Position numbers and translations under genes: made by a program. This document shows, in pieces, positions 32,837 to 45,600 of a stretch of 64,000 bases of DNA. Positions within the stretch are counted from its first letter, which is position 1; every line of letters starts with the position of its first letter. This DNA is from Solicoccozyma terricola (taxonomy: Eukaryota; Basidiomycota; Tremellomycetes; Filobasidiales; Piskurozymaceae), in assembly GCA_001600875.1 (NCBI GenBank), contig BCLD01000008.1, forward strand, positions 805,123 through 869,122. Reading direction: 5' to 3'. The notes beneath the pieces were generated by a model. The model did no database searches and was not told the DNA's origin. It saw only the letters and a list, made by a program, of their open reading frames with translations.

Positions 32837-34661
32837 ATGACAGTAGTCGTTGGAGGTCTGCATCCAGCAATCACGACTAGCTCATCGATGGCGCATCCTA
32901 ATCAATCTCACAAGTCGAGTCTATCAGCTTCACTTCCTGCATCCAGACTCGACCAGATCGTCGCCACCATTGCTTCGTCACAAACTTCTCCCATCCCAGT
33001 CAGCGTTTTGAAAGACATTGAGCGTCTCAGAGAGATTGTGGTCAACGGTCTACATGCCACTGTACGCCCGCCAGGTGTTCCTCAACAAGGTGATTTGGCT
33101 CTGCAAGATTCTACGAGTCGATCATCTCTGCAGCGGCCATTAGCAGGTCAGCCAGGGATAAGTCAGAAACCGGTCATTTCCTTACCCGTGAAGCCGAATA
33201 CGGGACCGTCAGCGGGACTGTCAGCGGAACTGCCAGCGGGACTGTCAGCAGGACTGCCAGCAAAATCAACCGGTTCATTGAATACGACGCCAACTACTAA
33301 AGGTCAGTAATCTACGGGTCGACATCAAAAGGTCTACGCTCATTTGTCTCCCTTTGGATGTAGATCGTGACGATGTTACCCCTGTTCATTCATCGAGTTC
33401 TGCTCAACGACGACAAGATCGTAGTGGCTCCCCTTCTCCCTCCCTGCAAAGGAGAGAACGCTCTCGATCTCCCTTTCGTCGTTCTTCTTCTAGAGAACGA
33501 TCACATCCTGAAGGTTGGGCATCTCGGATCGACCCGCCACTAATACCTCAAGGGAGAAAGCACCTTTATGACTCGTATGTACCCGAGGAGCGTGTGCAGT
33601 CAGCCAGAGCCACGTGGAGAGATTCACCTGAGAGAAGCGATGAGAGAAGAGGGAATGGTGATAGGTGAGTGTTATTGATTGGGGTCTTGTCCTGCTCCTT
33701 GTTTTCCAATGTTTGTCGGTACGGTATCCAGCGATTGGGAGTCTGCTCGACAACGTGCGGCACGTCCAGCTTTATATAGTGTCCCTCGACGGACAAGTCC
33801 AACAGGTGGAGCGGTTTATCGATCTCCCTCTCCAAGATCATCAAGGCAATTCGGTTCTGATCCAGCAGAAACATATCGACGGTCATCACCCATGTCTGCT
33901 CCAGCTCTTCGATTCGACCAACGAGAATATAGACCATTTCCAACCGCAAGGTATGATCCTGAAACGTCGTATCGGACCTCGAACGAGTATTTGGATACCG
34001 CTCCGCCGCAACCTTCACTACTGCCGCCGGCGCCGCCGCCTTTCCCAGAATATCGACCGTCTCCTCCACCTTTTGATCCACTCAGGAGTGTATATCCGGC
34101 TCCACCACTTACCAATCCACCCGCTTGGAATCGACCTTCTCCGTACGATGAGAGGCGACTGATTGATCGGTGCGAGAGATACGATGTTAGAGTTGGCCCC
34201 GATTTCAAGCTAACTGTTCATCATTCATCCGTTTTCTTTTCCTTTTCTTTTTCTTTTTTGGTAGAATCTCCGGTCCATCGCGATCTTTGCCACCGTCAGC
34301 ACCGACAGCACCGACAGTACGGCCAGCGCCAACTCGTCATTCCATCGTCGATGCACAAATCGCAGAACTCAAAGCAAAGGCTGCCTGGCTCAAGAAAGTG
34401 CGGGCAGACCAAGAACGAGATGCAGAGATAGCTGGACGATATCCGCCTAGACCGGAAAGCCCACCACCGCGTTTTTCCTACGGTTCATCTCGTGATGAGT
34501 ACAACCCACATAATCCTTCATCGATTGTTAGATTTCCGTATCTACCTCCTCCTCCTCCTCCTGCTGCACCTCCTACGCCTCCTTCCTCTCGACCACCTCC
34601 ATTTCCTGCTCAGCAGAGGTGGGATTACGATGATAGGTATCAACCGAGAGCCAGATACTGA
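32837..34661 (+). CDS. Disordered Ser/Arg/Pro-rich protein of unknown function
   Basis: Four exons join in phase (533 aa): 32837-33302, 33364-33664, 33732-34169, 34265-34661. An N-terminal helical stretch (LDQIVATIASSQ, VSVLKDIERLREIVVNGL) is followed by Pro/Gly/Ala/Ser repeats (LSAGLPAG type), an RS-type segment (SRSPFRRSSSRERSH), a Tyr/Pro/Arg-rich region and a C-terminal helix (DAQIAELKAKAAWLKKVRAD) before a run of prolines. No catalytic domain is visible. The RS segment suggests a nuclear RNA-related role, but that is a guess. The start could lie in another upstream exon. Confidence 0.65.
33205..33267 (+). repeat. Short in-frame tandem repeat (PAGLSAGL)
   Basis: Five imperfect copies of the 12-nt unit gcgggactgtca/gccagcgggact in the first exon of the disordered gene. 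Confidence 0.8.
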
Positions 34662-34769
34662 ACTCGCCGCGACACACCCTGCAATTTGATGGGCTAGGAT
34701 CCCATGTTTTATTTTTTTCTCGTGTGTTATTTTTCGTTCTTTATGTTCTCAATAACCTGCATGTCTATC

Positions 34770-36549
34770 TCATATTCCTTTACAACCACCTTTTGAACGA
34801 TGACCGTTCACATACACCCAATCTGCTCTTTGACATTCCCTAGAACAATATAACCCCCAATCGCAATGATCGCACTTGAATCTCGGTTCCAAATCGTGCG
34901 GGTTCATACACCATCGACAAACGATTTTCCCACCCCATCTATCGGTGAGCACTTTGTTCCTCTTTCTTGCCCATTCCGTACAGGATAGGGAATGCCATAG
35001 TTGGGGCTTGGAATTGTCGGTCGATCGATGGGTGAATTTGAATCCTGCACGAGTGACTAGTGAGATTGAAGCTGTGTTTCCTTCTGTTGGATCGAGCTGC
35101 CAAAAAAAAAAAAACGTACCAACTCTTTGTTAGTAAAACACCCGCCCCCCCCTACTTCGAGCGTTTCGAAACAAGTCCAACTCACTTCGATTCTCTCAAC
35201 ACCAACATCTTCAAACCCAAACCTCAACACCTCTTCCAACGCCTCACCCATCAATCCCAACCCCCACAATTGAGGATGAATCTCATAAAACATTTTCCCC
35301 TTCCATCCTACATCCTTCAATAATTCCCTCGTTGGATGTATAAACACCGACCCGTGAATGGGGAATAAAAACCCTGGTTTAACTCTAGTTGGATATGATA
35401 CTTCGAGTTGAAGAGCAATGTTACCTAGGTACCCTGAAAGGGAAGATAAAGCGTGATGTCGTTGCATCCCTTTGGGAATAGGTTTAAGTTGAATATCTTG
35501 TGCGTGTGTAGATGGGATCGTTATTGCGAATGTGTATTGATGTTTGTGTCGAACTGGGGGGGGGGGGTATGCGATTCTCAAATGAGGGATTCTGTGAATG
35601 GGGGGGAAGAGGTCAACGTTGGGGCGTGGGGGGAGGGGTGGGGGGGNNNNNNNNNNNNNNNNNNNNNNNNNNNNNNNNNNNNNNNNNNNNNNNNNNNNNN
35701 NNNNNNGGATTTCCATATCTGAAAGAACCCCATGTACCATCCAAGAGAAAACTCAACACCCGCAACTCGGTTTTTCAATGTCCCCAAGCTGTAGAAGAAC
35801 CCCCGGGGGGAAGAGGGGGGGGGGGGGGGCTATAGAAACTCACAATTGGGTTCTTTGAACAAGAGGATCACATTTAATCCTTATGATACCTTGTAAATCA
35901 TCTTTCAAGATAGATCTCAAGATGATACGACCGGATTTTTTGGAATCGTTAGAGCGTAGATTGGAGGTTTGGAGTGATAAGTGACATGAAGGAGTGTAGA
36001 ATAAGTTGATGGATTCATTGGACTAACACAAAGGGAGGAGGTTGGGCAAAGTCAGTTCTATCGCCCCCCCCCCCGCGTCGGATCGCACGTTCGACGACAA
36101 GGTAAACAACTCACTTGATCTAAGAACGAATATGGAAACACCTGAATAGATTCTATTGATGATGATAATTGAGTTTTCCAATACCGACTTTGCTCTTCGG
36201 TCTCTTTGATCGGTGGTGGGATAATTGCTTTACATTTCCCTTTCCCTTTCTTCGGGTTCTTCTTTTTCTTCTTCTTCTTTTTTGCATTGGTGGATGGTGT
36301 AGTGGTGGTGGTGGTGGTACCTTGCAAATCTATTGGAAGCTCGTGTTGTTCTTCGTCGTCGTCATGTTCTTCATCGCCGTCGTCGTCGTCGTCCAATTCA
36401 GACTCGTCATTCAAATCATCGTAAAGTATGGAATTGGTTTTCCTATCTGACTGCTGTAGGACGCATACCTCTTGAGTGCTACAACGATGATCAACATCCA
36501 GCAGATTTAAACCGTTGAGAGATAGACCTGTATCGTCATGTATGACCAT
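34770..36549 (-). CDS. GNAT acetyltransferase fused to a C-terminal MYND zinc finger (crossed by a sequence gap)
   Basis: Visible exons: 36115-36549, 35844-36022, one from 35788 into the gap, 35186-35553 and 34770-35096. The N-terminal 140 residues are acidic, then Lys-rich (a run of eight Lys). The GNAT fold starts at SGRIILRSILKDDLQGIIRI and continues with HGSVFIHPT, GKMFYEIHPQLWGLGLMGEA (acetyl-CoA loop), VLRFGFEDVGVERIE and LDPTEGNTASISLVTRAGF, as in RimJ/RimL-like acetyltransferases. The end is a MYND finger: CRWC, CDHC, YCSRECQRADW, H and C. GNAT plus MYND in one protein is unusual. The middle of the acetyltransferase lies in or next to the gap, so full length is unknown. Confidence 0.8.
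35556..35567 (-). repeat. C12 tract abutting a 3' splice site of the GNAT-MYND gene
   Basis: On the transcript strand twelve C residues precede AG and the exon starting at 35553. Confidence 0.85.
35647..35706. other. Assembly gap of 60 N
   Basis: Exactly 60 undetermined bases follow a G-rich stretch (35599-35646), inside the GNAT-MYND gene. The flanking homopolymers probably stopped the assembly. Confidence 0.98.
35815..35829 (-). repeat. Intronic C15 tract in GNAT-MYND gene
   Basis: It lies between donor 35843 and acceptor 35789; read as C on the transcript strand. Confidence 0.85.
36063..36074 (-). repeat. Intronic G12 tract in GNAT-MYND gene
   Basis: It lies in the first intron (36023-36114); on the transcript strand it is a G-run, the opposite of most tracts in the window. 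Confidence 0.85.
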
Positions 36550-36916
36550 CTCAAGTCATGTACCAGCGGAAATCAACCCTCCGTGGTTATGTACTGTGTC
36601 TGTGTCTGTGTTGTCTGTGTCTGTGTTGTCTGTGTCTGTGTGTCTCAGTTTCACCCATCTACTCGAATTGTCAACACGCCAGGACGAAAGTGGTCACGTG
36701 CAGTCGAGTGGCGGGAACATGGGAACATGGGTTATAGGTGGATGGATAGATGGATAGATAGACACCAGGGGGGTTTGAGCTTCCATCGCTTGCTTCCCAC
36801 TCCCCACTCCCTATTACTTGTATACATTGAGTGGTTGGAAACGTGCACGTCGTATCATGTTATCTCCCCCGAACAATTCATTTTGCCTGAATGATCTGAG
36901 GGATCAACTATTTTCT
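36550..36916. other. Intergenic region with short simple repeats
   Basis: A TGTCTG/TGTGTC repeat spans about 36597-36647 and a GATGGATAGATG repeat about 36738-36760. It separates two divergent genes. No further gene is seen. Confidence 0.5.
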
Positions 36917-37700
36917 ATGGCTGCTTCGAGAACTCTCGTCAAAACAGCTGAAAGTGGCGTCGTAGTCACGATATATGCGTCTTCCCCCACCACCCTCACC
37001 CAAAACATATTCCCGGTTACTGGCTGGAAAACATGTAAGTGATTACTGATAGTTGTATCCCCCCCCCTAATTGCTGTGTATTTTGTTACTCCGCTTCCGC
37101 CCCATCTCGGCCTCGTTGCCCCGCTCGGTCCTCCCGGATGGTGGTGCGGGGGGGGGGTGCGTTCAAAGCCGCTCAAAGTGGTGAGCAACGACCGGGGGTG
37201 GGTTGGTTTTTGCTCATTCGATCAAGCATCACCAGGGATGGATATCCCCAACGAGAACAACGTGTAGACCACCGGTTCAAACTACACAGCTCGTTTCGTA
37301 AAAGGTGGACAACGTCGGTACTGCTCCCACCCAACCAACCAACGAACCAACCCGTTTGGTCCGTATCCCGTCGTATCCCCTCCCCTTCCCCCTCCCCACC
37401 TTCGCTCGAGCTTGAATCCGACCAAGGAAGGTGTACACTCGGTTGGGCGATACTAACGACTCCTCACACGATATAGGAGGTGGTGGAAGGGGAGGGGGGA
37501 GGGGGTTTGGTGGCGTTTTTTTCCCAAATTTTTATTTTTCCTTCCCCGTACAAAACGTGGTTGGTGTGGTGGTGCCTTTGAGGACTGGAGACCAACTCGT
37601 AGTCAACTTGTTGGCTATTCCATCGTCTGATCAATCATCCATATCAAACAACCTTTACAATATGGTCACAATTGGATATTCCCATCCCTTGTCTTTCTAG
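36917..37700 (+). CDS. Candidate small gene of unknown function
   Basis: Three exons can be joined in phase (142 aa): 36917-37034, 37227-37263, 37427-37700. The product begins MAASRTLVKTAESGVVVTIY, has a short Asp/Asn linker (SPGMDIPNENN), a Gly/Arg-rich patch (GGGGRGGGRGFGG) and ends VVVPLRTGDQLVVNLLAIPS..IGYSHPLSF. The first donor (GTAAGT) is canonical; the second (GTAGAC) is weak. I do not recognise the protein. The Gly-rich patch could instead be intronic, so the third exon may be wrong in part. Confidence 0.4.
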
Positions 37701-38307
37701 AACTCAAACGACTCACACCGCGAGAACACGGGCACAGGACAGATGTATAGGAGATACATACCCTTGGGACACTCGAGCCTATAATCAACAAAAAATTTCT
37801 CCTCACAAATTTCTCAGTGACGAGTACGGGACGCGAAACATTTAACCCTGGCATAGGAGAACGAAAACATTGAATAGCAAATTAATCGACGGGCGGGTTT
37901 TTTTTCTTTTGGGAACATCGAAATCATACAACACTCTGAAATCGTTTCTATATCATCCTCCCCCCACCCCTTCCTGATCAAGTCCATCAAATCCATCAAA
38001 TCATCAGCATCCATTGGACTGAATACAAACGTCTACGCGCGCCGAACTTTCAAGTCAGGAAAGGGTGTCGAGTGGAAGAGTTTAGGATACCGAGGGAAAG
38101 ACGGGGGGTGGTGTGTGTGGTATTGTTGGAAAACCCTTTTTTTTCTTCTTTTCTTTTCGTTTTTTGGCTCTTTTTTAACACACCAATCGAACCGAGGGGT
38201 CATATCTTATCTCGTTTCAACAACATTGGAAACTTTTTTTATCGGGATCCGGAGGGATTCGAATCATTTACATCCTGGGGTTTTTTTTTTCTTTTTCTCT
38301 CTTTCGA
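37701..38307. other. Intergenic region, T-rich before the next start
   Basis: From 38130 to 38305 the + strand is rich in long T runs, in front of the start codon at 38308. A 66-codon frame on the - strand (37814-38014) has no supporting context. Confidence 0.4.
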
Positions 38308-40651
38308 ATGATGTCTTTTCCACCAACTCCAGCTCAATTTATCATCGTTTCACCATCACAATCAACGTATTCTACTCCAACACCTGTATCAGCTCCTTCT
38401 CCAACACCGACACCAACACCGACTCCAAAACCAACACCAAAACCAACATCAACTCCAAATCCAAATTCAAATTATATCCTTGATCATCAAAGAATGAAAG
38501 GTAAAAAAAGATCAAATTCTTTTAACCGAAATGAAAAAAACGATCAATCTCTTTCGATTCATAATATTAAAGATTTTATGAATCATGTTGGTATGAACAA
38601 GGAGAAAATGTTTAATGATCGTTTGGATCGTTTGATTAAAGGGAAAAATTTGAATTTGAAAAGACAAGGAGCTAGTTCTGGACCTGTTGCTGCAGGATGT
38701 GAGTTTGGGGGGTTTTCTTTTTTTCGCTTTTCGCTTTTCTTTTGTTGAGAGTGGAGGTTGGGAATTGATTAACCCCCGTTCGTTTTGGTGGGTGGTACCA
38801 AAAAAAGATCCGGTTTGTGATAATGTTGGAAATACGGAATTGAGTTGTTTCCCGGAACAAAATACGACGTTGGTTCAAGATAAATGGTCAAAGGTGAGTT
38901 CCTCCCCCCCCCCCTCCTTTCCCCCCCGAGTGGCTGAGAGAGAGAGAGAGAAAGCTGACGTCGGATGTGGGGGGTTTAACTAGTTCATCTGGAATGCAAA
39001 TTATCCTTCATTCATTGAAAATGGACGTGTGGATGTTTTCCTTTTCAATGCTGGATCGATGTACATGTGAGTGAACGGGGGTTTCACTTGTTTAAAAACA
39101 ATGGAGAAAAGAATTCTGGGAAATTGAAAAAAAGAAAATCATACACTTGGTTGATATCGCAGTGCTCAAAATTACACCAATCTACCGAATTCACAAGGCA
39201 TGTGTGCGATTCAACCTACGGAAATATGGTACGTTGCTGTTGTTATTTTTGTTCAATGTCATCTTCTGATCGTATATCACACACACAACCACACACACAG
39301 GTGGTCAAATATCCCATCAGCATCATCGCTTCCTCTCAGTCAAAATGCAACTTATAGCTATTACTTCGTCATCGTACCTCATGGACAGACGTTGAATGGC
39401 GGTGAAGTCCATCAAAGCACTTTTGAAGCTATACGTAAGGCTCTAATAATCCCGGTCGAATGTTTTTTTTTTTCCCTCTACTCATAAGATTGCGTACAAA
39501 ACTCGAACAGAGACGTCTCCGCCATCCGCTGTCCTCGCGTCGATTTCGTCGGCCTCGTCAGTTTCTTCAGCGTCGTCAGCGTCCTCGGCAAGATCAGCTT
39601 CATCCGCAAGCTCGGCAATGAGCGCCTCTTCAGTTTCTGCGGCAAAAGCAAAACCTACAGATGGGAGTTTACAGGGTACCAACGGTCCAGGGAATGCTGT
39701 CGAATTTCCAAAGTGGGCAATCGCGGTGATGGTGGTTCTGTGGGTCCACGTTTATAATTCTGCAAAAGTCAAAAGATTTCCGTTGACTGACTTGCAAAAT
39801 CTACTTATCAGCGGTACACTCCTACTTTGTGCACTCCTTTTCTTCGGCGTCGCCTTTGTTCGCCGATCACAAAACCGCGACGTTTCAATATCATCAGAAG
39901 AGTCCAAGAAACGACAGAAAGAGCCGCTCGTTGGTGCAGCTGGCGATATTCGGCCGTTTTCACCCACTTTTGCGACATTACCTCAAGATATGAATGAAGC
40001 TGAAGAGGCGGCGGTGACGGTCCCTCATCGGGAACCACAACTAGCGAGCGCTAGATCTCATGAATCAACTGCCGCGGTCTCATCGGCCGGCCGGGGACCG
40101 CAAGAGACAAGCATGATGGAATTTCCGCGCTCGGATGCTTATCGAGCGGGGTCCCCCTTTGAGACTAGAAATTTGCCTTCAAGTGCAAGTACCGTGCCGA
40201 TGGGGCAACCTCAACAGGTTTCAGCCCCGAGATTGCGAGCCACCGCCAGCCACGACCCACTCTCGCTTTCTATACCCCCCGGATCGTCTGTCGGGGCGGC
40301 GAGTTCCGCTAGCTTCCACTCTGCATCGGAAGGTACTGGCTACATCAGCGCGGTCGATGCTGCGGCCATGGCGGATGCGTTTAGGAATGCGATGAGGAAG
40401 CCCGATTTCGCTGATAGGTGGGTAACGAGATCTCGCCGAGTCTCATCACCAAGTTTACATTTTGCACACACAGACCGCCAGAGGAAGGTGAATCGCCGGA
40501 TCTTGAAAACGATACGGTCACGCCGCGAGCCAAGAAGTCGCCAAGTCTATTAACCAGGGAGCTTCAGGGAGAAGGAGTTGGCGTGAGGGATGTCGACGAG
40601 CGTAAAGAGATCAATGTGCATCACAGTGAAAAAGAGGAGGACTCGGATTGA
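38308..40651 (+). CDS. Single-pass membrane protein with Ser/Ala-rich stalk and long cytosolic tail
   Basis: Eight exons join in phase (590 aa): 38308-38698, 38808-38893, 38984-39066, 39163-39228, 39301-39434, 39511-39739, 39812-40417, 40474-40651. The N-terminal region has Thr-Pro repeats and a basic patch (KGKKRSNSF). A folded segment follows (VQDKWSKFIWNANYPSFI, VDVFLFNAGSMYIAQN, CAIQPTEIWWSNIPS, YSYYFVIVPHG) with several Asn-linked glycosylation sites, then a Ser/Ala-rich stalk, one transmembrane helix (WAIAVMVVLGTLLLCALLFF) split by an intron, and a Ser/Pro-rich tail. The layout resembles fungal wall-sensor or mucin-like proteins, but the family is unknown to me. No signal peptide is seen, so the start may be wrong. 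Confidence 0.7.
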
Positions 40652-40683
40652 AACGGACAATTTAATTTCCTGGTATTGTGGAT

Positions 40684-42515
40684 TTATATTACATCATAAC
40701 GACGTAAAAGGACATTTAGATTCTTAGGCATCCATCGATGCACTACAGATCTAATCAGGGACAGTCGATGACGCTTCTGGTAAACCGCAATACCGATACC
40801 GACGAAGAGGACCGCGATGGCTATGCTGGTGCCCAGGCTGAAACGACGGCGTCTGACAGATCGTTGACGACGGATCGGTATGTCTTCACTGTCACTATCC
40901 TCCGGCTGTGGGTCAACGATCACGTCGGCTTTCTCCAAGCCGCCGGCTACGAGGTCCGCTGCCTCTTGAATCGACATTCCTCCATGCTTCTCGCCGTCCT
41001 CATACGTAAGAATCACGCTCGCGGATCCCAACAGCTCATTCGCTCTAATAGCAGGGTGATCCGGAGGAAACCGTTCGTACAAGGTGGATGTCAGTTGGAA
41101 AAGTTCGGACAGGATGATGGGTTGGTGCGGATTAGGTTGATCAGGATCGAGAAACGCCGTTTGAACATGTAATGGCGGAGAAAGTGGTGTGCTGGGCTGG
41201 CCGGGCGACCCGTCCGCTATCAATGGCGGTAGAGCGGAAAGATGAGAAAACATGATGCCTGGGTCCTCGCTGATTGTATCTCGAAGCGCTAGGAGGTGTT
41301 TCCGCTTCAGAAGGATGACCTGGAGGTCAGAGCGTTAGGTTACAAGGTTCGACTAGCTAGCTGTCAGTGCGTACTCACCGCTACCCCCAGATATATGACG
41401 CCACACGGATTACGAGCCAGCAGGAAGTCAAAAACCCGCTGCGCCGGTACCAGGGTATCGATGTTGTGCGAAAAAAGAGTTAAAATCCAGGAAAGTGCAA
41501 AGTAGGGCATCGGTGTAGTCCTGAGTAACGAATTTCAGATCGTATTCAAACCAAGGCGCATCGGTGAACTCACCTCCGGACCAAGTCGGCGAGATCTGGA
41601 TCTACAGCTTTCAGCACCCGTTTGAGAAGTCTGAGCCGGGACGTCAGCGTTGGAACTTAGTTCACAGAACGTCGTTACTTACCTCAAAGCGGCCACTACA
41701 GGAGCAAGTCCAGCTCCCATGCCATCTCTCAATCGCAGCAGACTGACCGCCTCACAGCATGCAATCAGAGTTCTGTAATTGAGCTTGCGTTCTGCATGAC
41801 TTGGCAGATCCGATTCGGATCTACTTGACCTCCGAGGAGATAATGACATCGTCCGCTCTGTCGTCACGGACCTTTCTCGACTTCTACGTCCAGCAGACAC
41901 CGATCGTTGTCGTTCAGCTGCAGACCTCGCGAATGCTTGACGAGACCGAACTCTTTCTTCATCCGTATAAGGACAGAATGTCAGGTAGAATACGGAGGCA
42001 ATGTCATGGTATCCCTGCAAGGTGAGACATTGAGTTGTTAGGCGTGCAAACATGTCTTTGAACATCCTCGCTCACTTGGAAGTAGCCCAATCCTGGATAC
42101 TTTCTCAATACTCCAACAATAAGGTCATCCAGTTCTCCCTGTATTCGCTCCTTCTCTCCCTTGGATAGATCGCGAGGGTAGTGTACGAAGGAACGTTTGG
42201 TGTCGAGATGGACCTGATGTTCGTCCGGATGAGGTTGTTGGTCAAAAAATTCCGTCTTATCCTGGATCTGCAGGTCCTTCAAAGATAGCCCAAGGAGAAC
42301 TGGCCTATTCACAGTGCTCCATATCAGCTCGAAGCTGAATAGAATCACCAATCAACCGTTTCCATCTGAACCCACCAAACCTTCCGTCTCACGGGATCCG
42401 GACCCAGTCCTCCCGGTTCCATGGACCACTTGCGGAGGGTTGGGAGGTCGCCATGTTCTGCGGCCAGTAAGATAGACCGTGTACGTGCGTCCTCGGAAGG
42501 TAGGGGCCGCGTCAT
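40684..42515 (-). CDS. TBC-domain Rab GTPase-activating protein (TBC1D20/Gyp8 type)
   Basis: Six exons join in phase (511 aa): 42376-42515, 42076-42304, 41683-42014, 41574-41630, 41379-41520, 40684-41319. TBC motifs are in order: RRKVWPVLLGLS, the arginine finger HLDTKRSFVHYP (Asp-x-x-Arg), the glutamine finger LGYFQGYHDIA, an Arg/Ser-rich insertion, then LLKRVLKAVDPDLADL and MPYFALSWILTLFSH. A C-terminal hydrophobic helix (SIAIAVLFVGIGIAVY) followed by basic residues would anchor it in the ER membrane, as in TBC1D20 and Gyp8, which act on Rab1/Ypt1-type GTPases. Substrate is inferred from this resemblance. It is convergent with the membrane protein gene, 32 nt apart. Confidence 0.9.
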
Positions 42516-42635
42516 GAGGGTGTCAATCAGTAGATCTTGTATGAGCGATATTCATGTTGGATGGCTATGAAACCAGTTTCCCACGTGGCAGATCAACATT
42601 CATATTTCAGGAAAGCTATATAGAAGAATTCGCAT

Positions 42636-45600
42636 TTACAAGCGCTTGGGTTCCGCGGAGAAGGTCTGGTGAGTGGTCAGGCCCAGCTGCCACATCAGTA
42701 AAAGCATGAAAATCGAGGCTCCTCCCGCCACTTACTGGCTCAACCATTGGCCCTTTGTTGATGCCGTTAATAACATCGTCGGGAACGTATTCCGGTTCGA
42801 CCGACCAGATCTTTTTTGAACACGAAAAAGGTCAGGGTAGTAGTCCATAACACCCCTCGAAACTACTCACCTCATCCGCATACTCTTGTACAGCTCGGTC
42901 CGAGCTGAATTTGCCCATCCTACCAATGTCATGTCGATTAACAACATACAACCACTCTGCGAAGCGCTAAACTCACCTTGCCACCGTTAGTAATGCCTTG
43001 CGCACCCACTCGGTATGGTTCTCGCGGAACAACGTATCAGCCAATTCCTCGGCCTGAAGATAACTACCAAAGTCGTTCGCAACGATGTAGAAATCGACAT
43101 GCTCGATCGTGTTCAGGAACGGATCATAAACGTTTTCGCCGAACGTTCCGGAACGGATGGCAGCGATAGCTTTGGCCAGTTCCGGAGAACGTTCCTCGAG
43201 TGGAGTAGGATGGTACTGGTTCTGGTAGCGGACATCTTCGACCTGATGGGCAAGGTACCCAAACAGGAAGCAGTTTTCCTCGCCGGCTTCTTCAGCGATC
43301 TCGACGTTGGCACCGTCCACGCTATGAGATTGAAAAGGGGTCAGCTTCTTCCTAGAATTCTGTGCTAGTCCGCCAACTCACGTTCCAAGCAATAAGGCGC
43401 CGTTGATTGCCAACTTCATGTTACCCGTACCACTGGCCTCCGTACCAGCCGTGGAGATCTGAACGGAGACATCTGCCGCAGGCTTAAGGACCAGATGTAT
43501 GAGTTTCATTACCCTTCATTATCTAACGAGTGCTGACTCACCATCAAAACCTCGGCAACTGACACACTGTAATCAGGAATGAAGACGACTTTGAGCAGTT
43601 CAGAAGTCTCAGGGTCCGAGTTCTGGTAAAACAATGTCAGTTGGCGTCTGAGCGGTAACATGCACATCTCACTCACCACAACGCGAGAAACATTGGTGAT
43701 CAAGCGGATGATGAGTTTTGCGATGTAGTATCCCGGAGCCGCTTTGCCTGCAGGTGAGCGACGCATTAGCAATGCGGCGGACGAAACTATCGCGAGTACC
43801 GGACTACACACCGGAAAAAAATGCGACGTGTGGTGTCATCTTCTTGCGTTCGGCTGGAGTAGCCTTCTTGAGTACGAGATATCGGTAAATGACTCCCTGA
43901 GAATGATCAAGCCCGTCAGCGAAGGAACAAGTCATGTAGATCCCTCGCTACTTACCAATATGTTCATGCTCTGTCGCTTGTACCTGCAGCGGTCCGTAGA
44001 GCTCAGTTCCTGACGCGTATGTCAAGAAGCCGCGAAGACTTACTCGTGTAGCCTCTTGGCCTGGGAGCGTGAAGAGTAATCAGTCGCGGGGGCGCGGATG
44101 GCGATGATCAGCTAACTCACTTGAACCGTGAACATGGCAGACGAATCCTAGGGAATAATTCTTTGTCAGCTGTGGTACTCCGCTGGGCAAGCACAATACT
44201 AACAAGGGTGATACCTAGTTCCCTCTCAACGACATCGGCCAGACGCTTCTTGTTTGCCACCTGGATTATATAGACAAGTCAGACAACAATAGATAGAATG
44301 ATTGCACGACCAAAATCACCTTGATATCATGGAATGCCTGCAGGACGTCCTTGTTATCAACGTATTGCTCAAGTCCTTGAATGAGCGACAGGTCCTGAGG
44401 GTAGCAGAATGTCAGTGGCATATAACACAATATCAAGGCACAATCTCACCTTGAGCCAATCGTCGTTTCCGATGCACGTTGTAATGAGCTTGGAGAGCGG
44501 GGGATTGGCTTGATGAACCCATCGACGAGGTGTGATACCGTTGGTGACCTAGAAAACCCTGATATCAGTACAAATCGAAGGGATGGGCTGGTGGCGGTGC
44601 AATCACGTTTGTGAACTGGGCGCAAAATTCAACGGTATCAGGATGCTGGCTCAGACTTGGACAGAGGCAAACTCACCTTATCTGGTCCCATCAACTGTAC
44701 GAATTCGGGGAACAGGTTGCTCTTGACGAGGCCGGAGTGGATCTCGGCTACTCCATTGCTATTATTGTGGTCATCAGCTCCAGCCCTGGTCGAACGACGC
44801 CCGCTCGTCACCTACACCTTGGCACATCCAACGACCGCCAAATGAGCCATCCTCACGAGTTGAGGGCTTCCCTCTTCGATGATGGACAGCTTACGAAGAT
44901 GTTCGACGGATCTCGGCCATCGCTCAGCGACCTTGTTGAGATGCTCCTGATTGATCAGGTAGATAATGGATAGGTGACGGGGCAACAAGTCGGCAAGGAG
45001 GGACACAGGCCACTTTTCGAGGGCTTCAGGAAGGACTGGATAACGAGCCGCATTAGAATACCGTCCGCATCGTCGCCTATGCTCACTTACCAGTGTGATT
45101 GGTGTAGTTGAAAATCTTGGTAACGATGCTCCAAGCCAGGTCCCATTCGAGCTCCTCCTCGTCGATGAGGATCCGCATGAGCTCAGGGATAGCGATGGTA
45201 GGGTGGGAATCTGCCCAGGTACATATGTCAGCCGTGGAAACGGGAAGAAAGCACAAATATCACCAACCATTCAATTGAATCGCCACCATATCAGGGAGGG
45301 CCTTCCAAGGCAGGTCAAGCTCTGCGAATGATTATCAGCACACCACCTGACATGCTGTCTCAAGCCTCCAACGCACTCTGGAACCTCCTGAGGATGTCCT
45401 GCAACGAGGCGCAGCACCAAAGGTACTGTTGCTTCAATCTGAGCTCCTTGCCGGCCCATGTGTTGTCGTTCGGGTACAAGACCATGGTGATGTTGTTGGC
45501 TTCGTTGGACGTCGCCACCGATGCCTCGTAGTTTCCGGCGTTGAAAGACTGGAAAAGTCCCGCGAGTCAGATATTGGCTTCGGAGCAACAGAGCGGCACA

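Noticed and set aside
37814..38014. 66-codon frame on the - strand starting MDADDLMDLMDLI
   Set aside because: No second exon, no family resemblance and no promoter context; low-complexity repeats of ATCCATCAA explain the start.
38245..38275. Possible tRNA T-loop (GATTCGAATC)
   Set aside because: The flanking bases cannot form a T stem and no acceptor or anticodon arm can be drawn.
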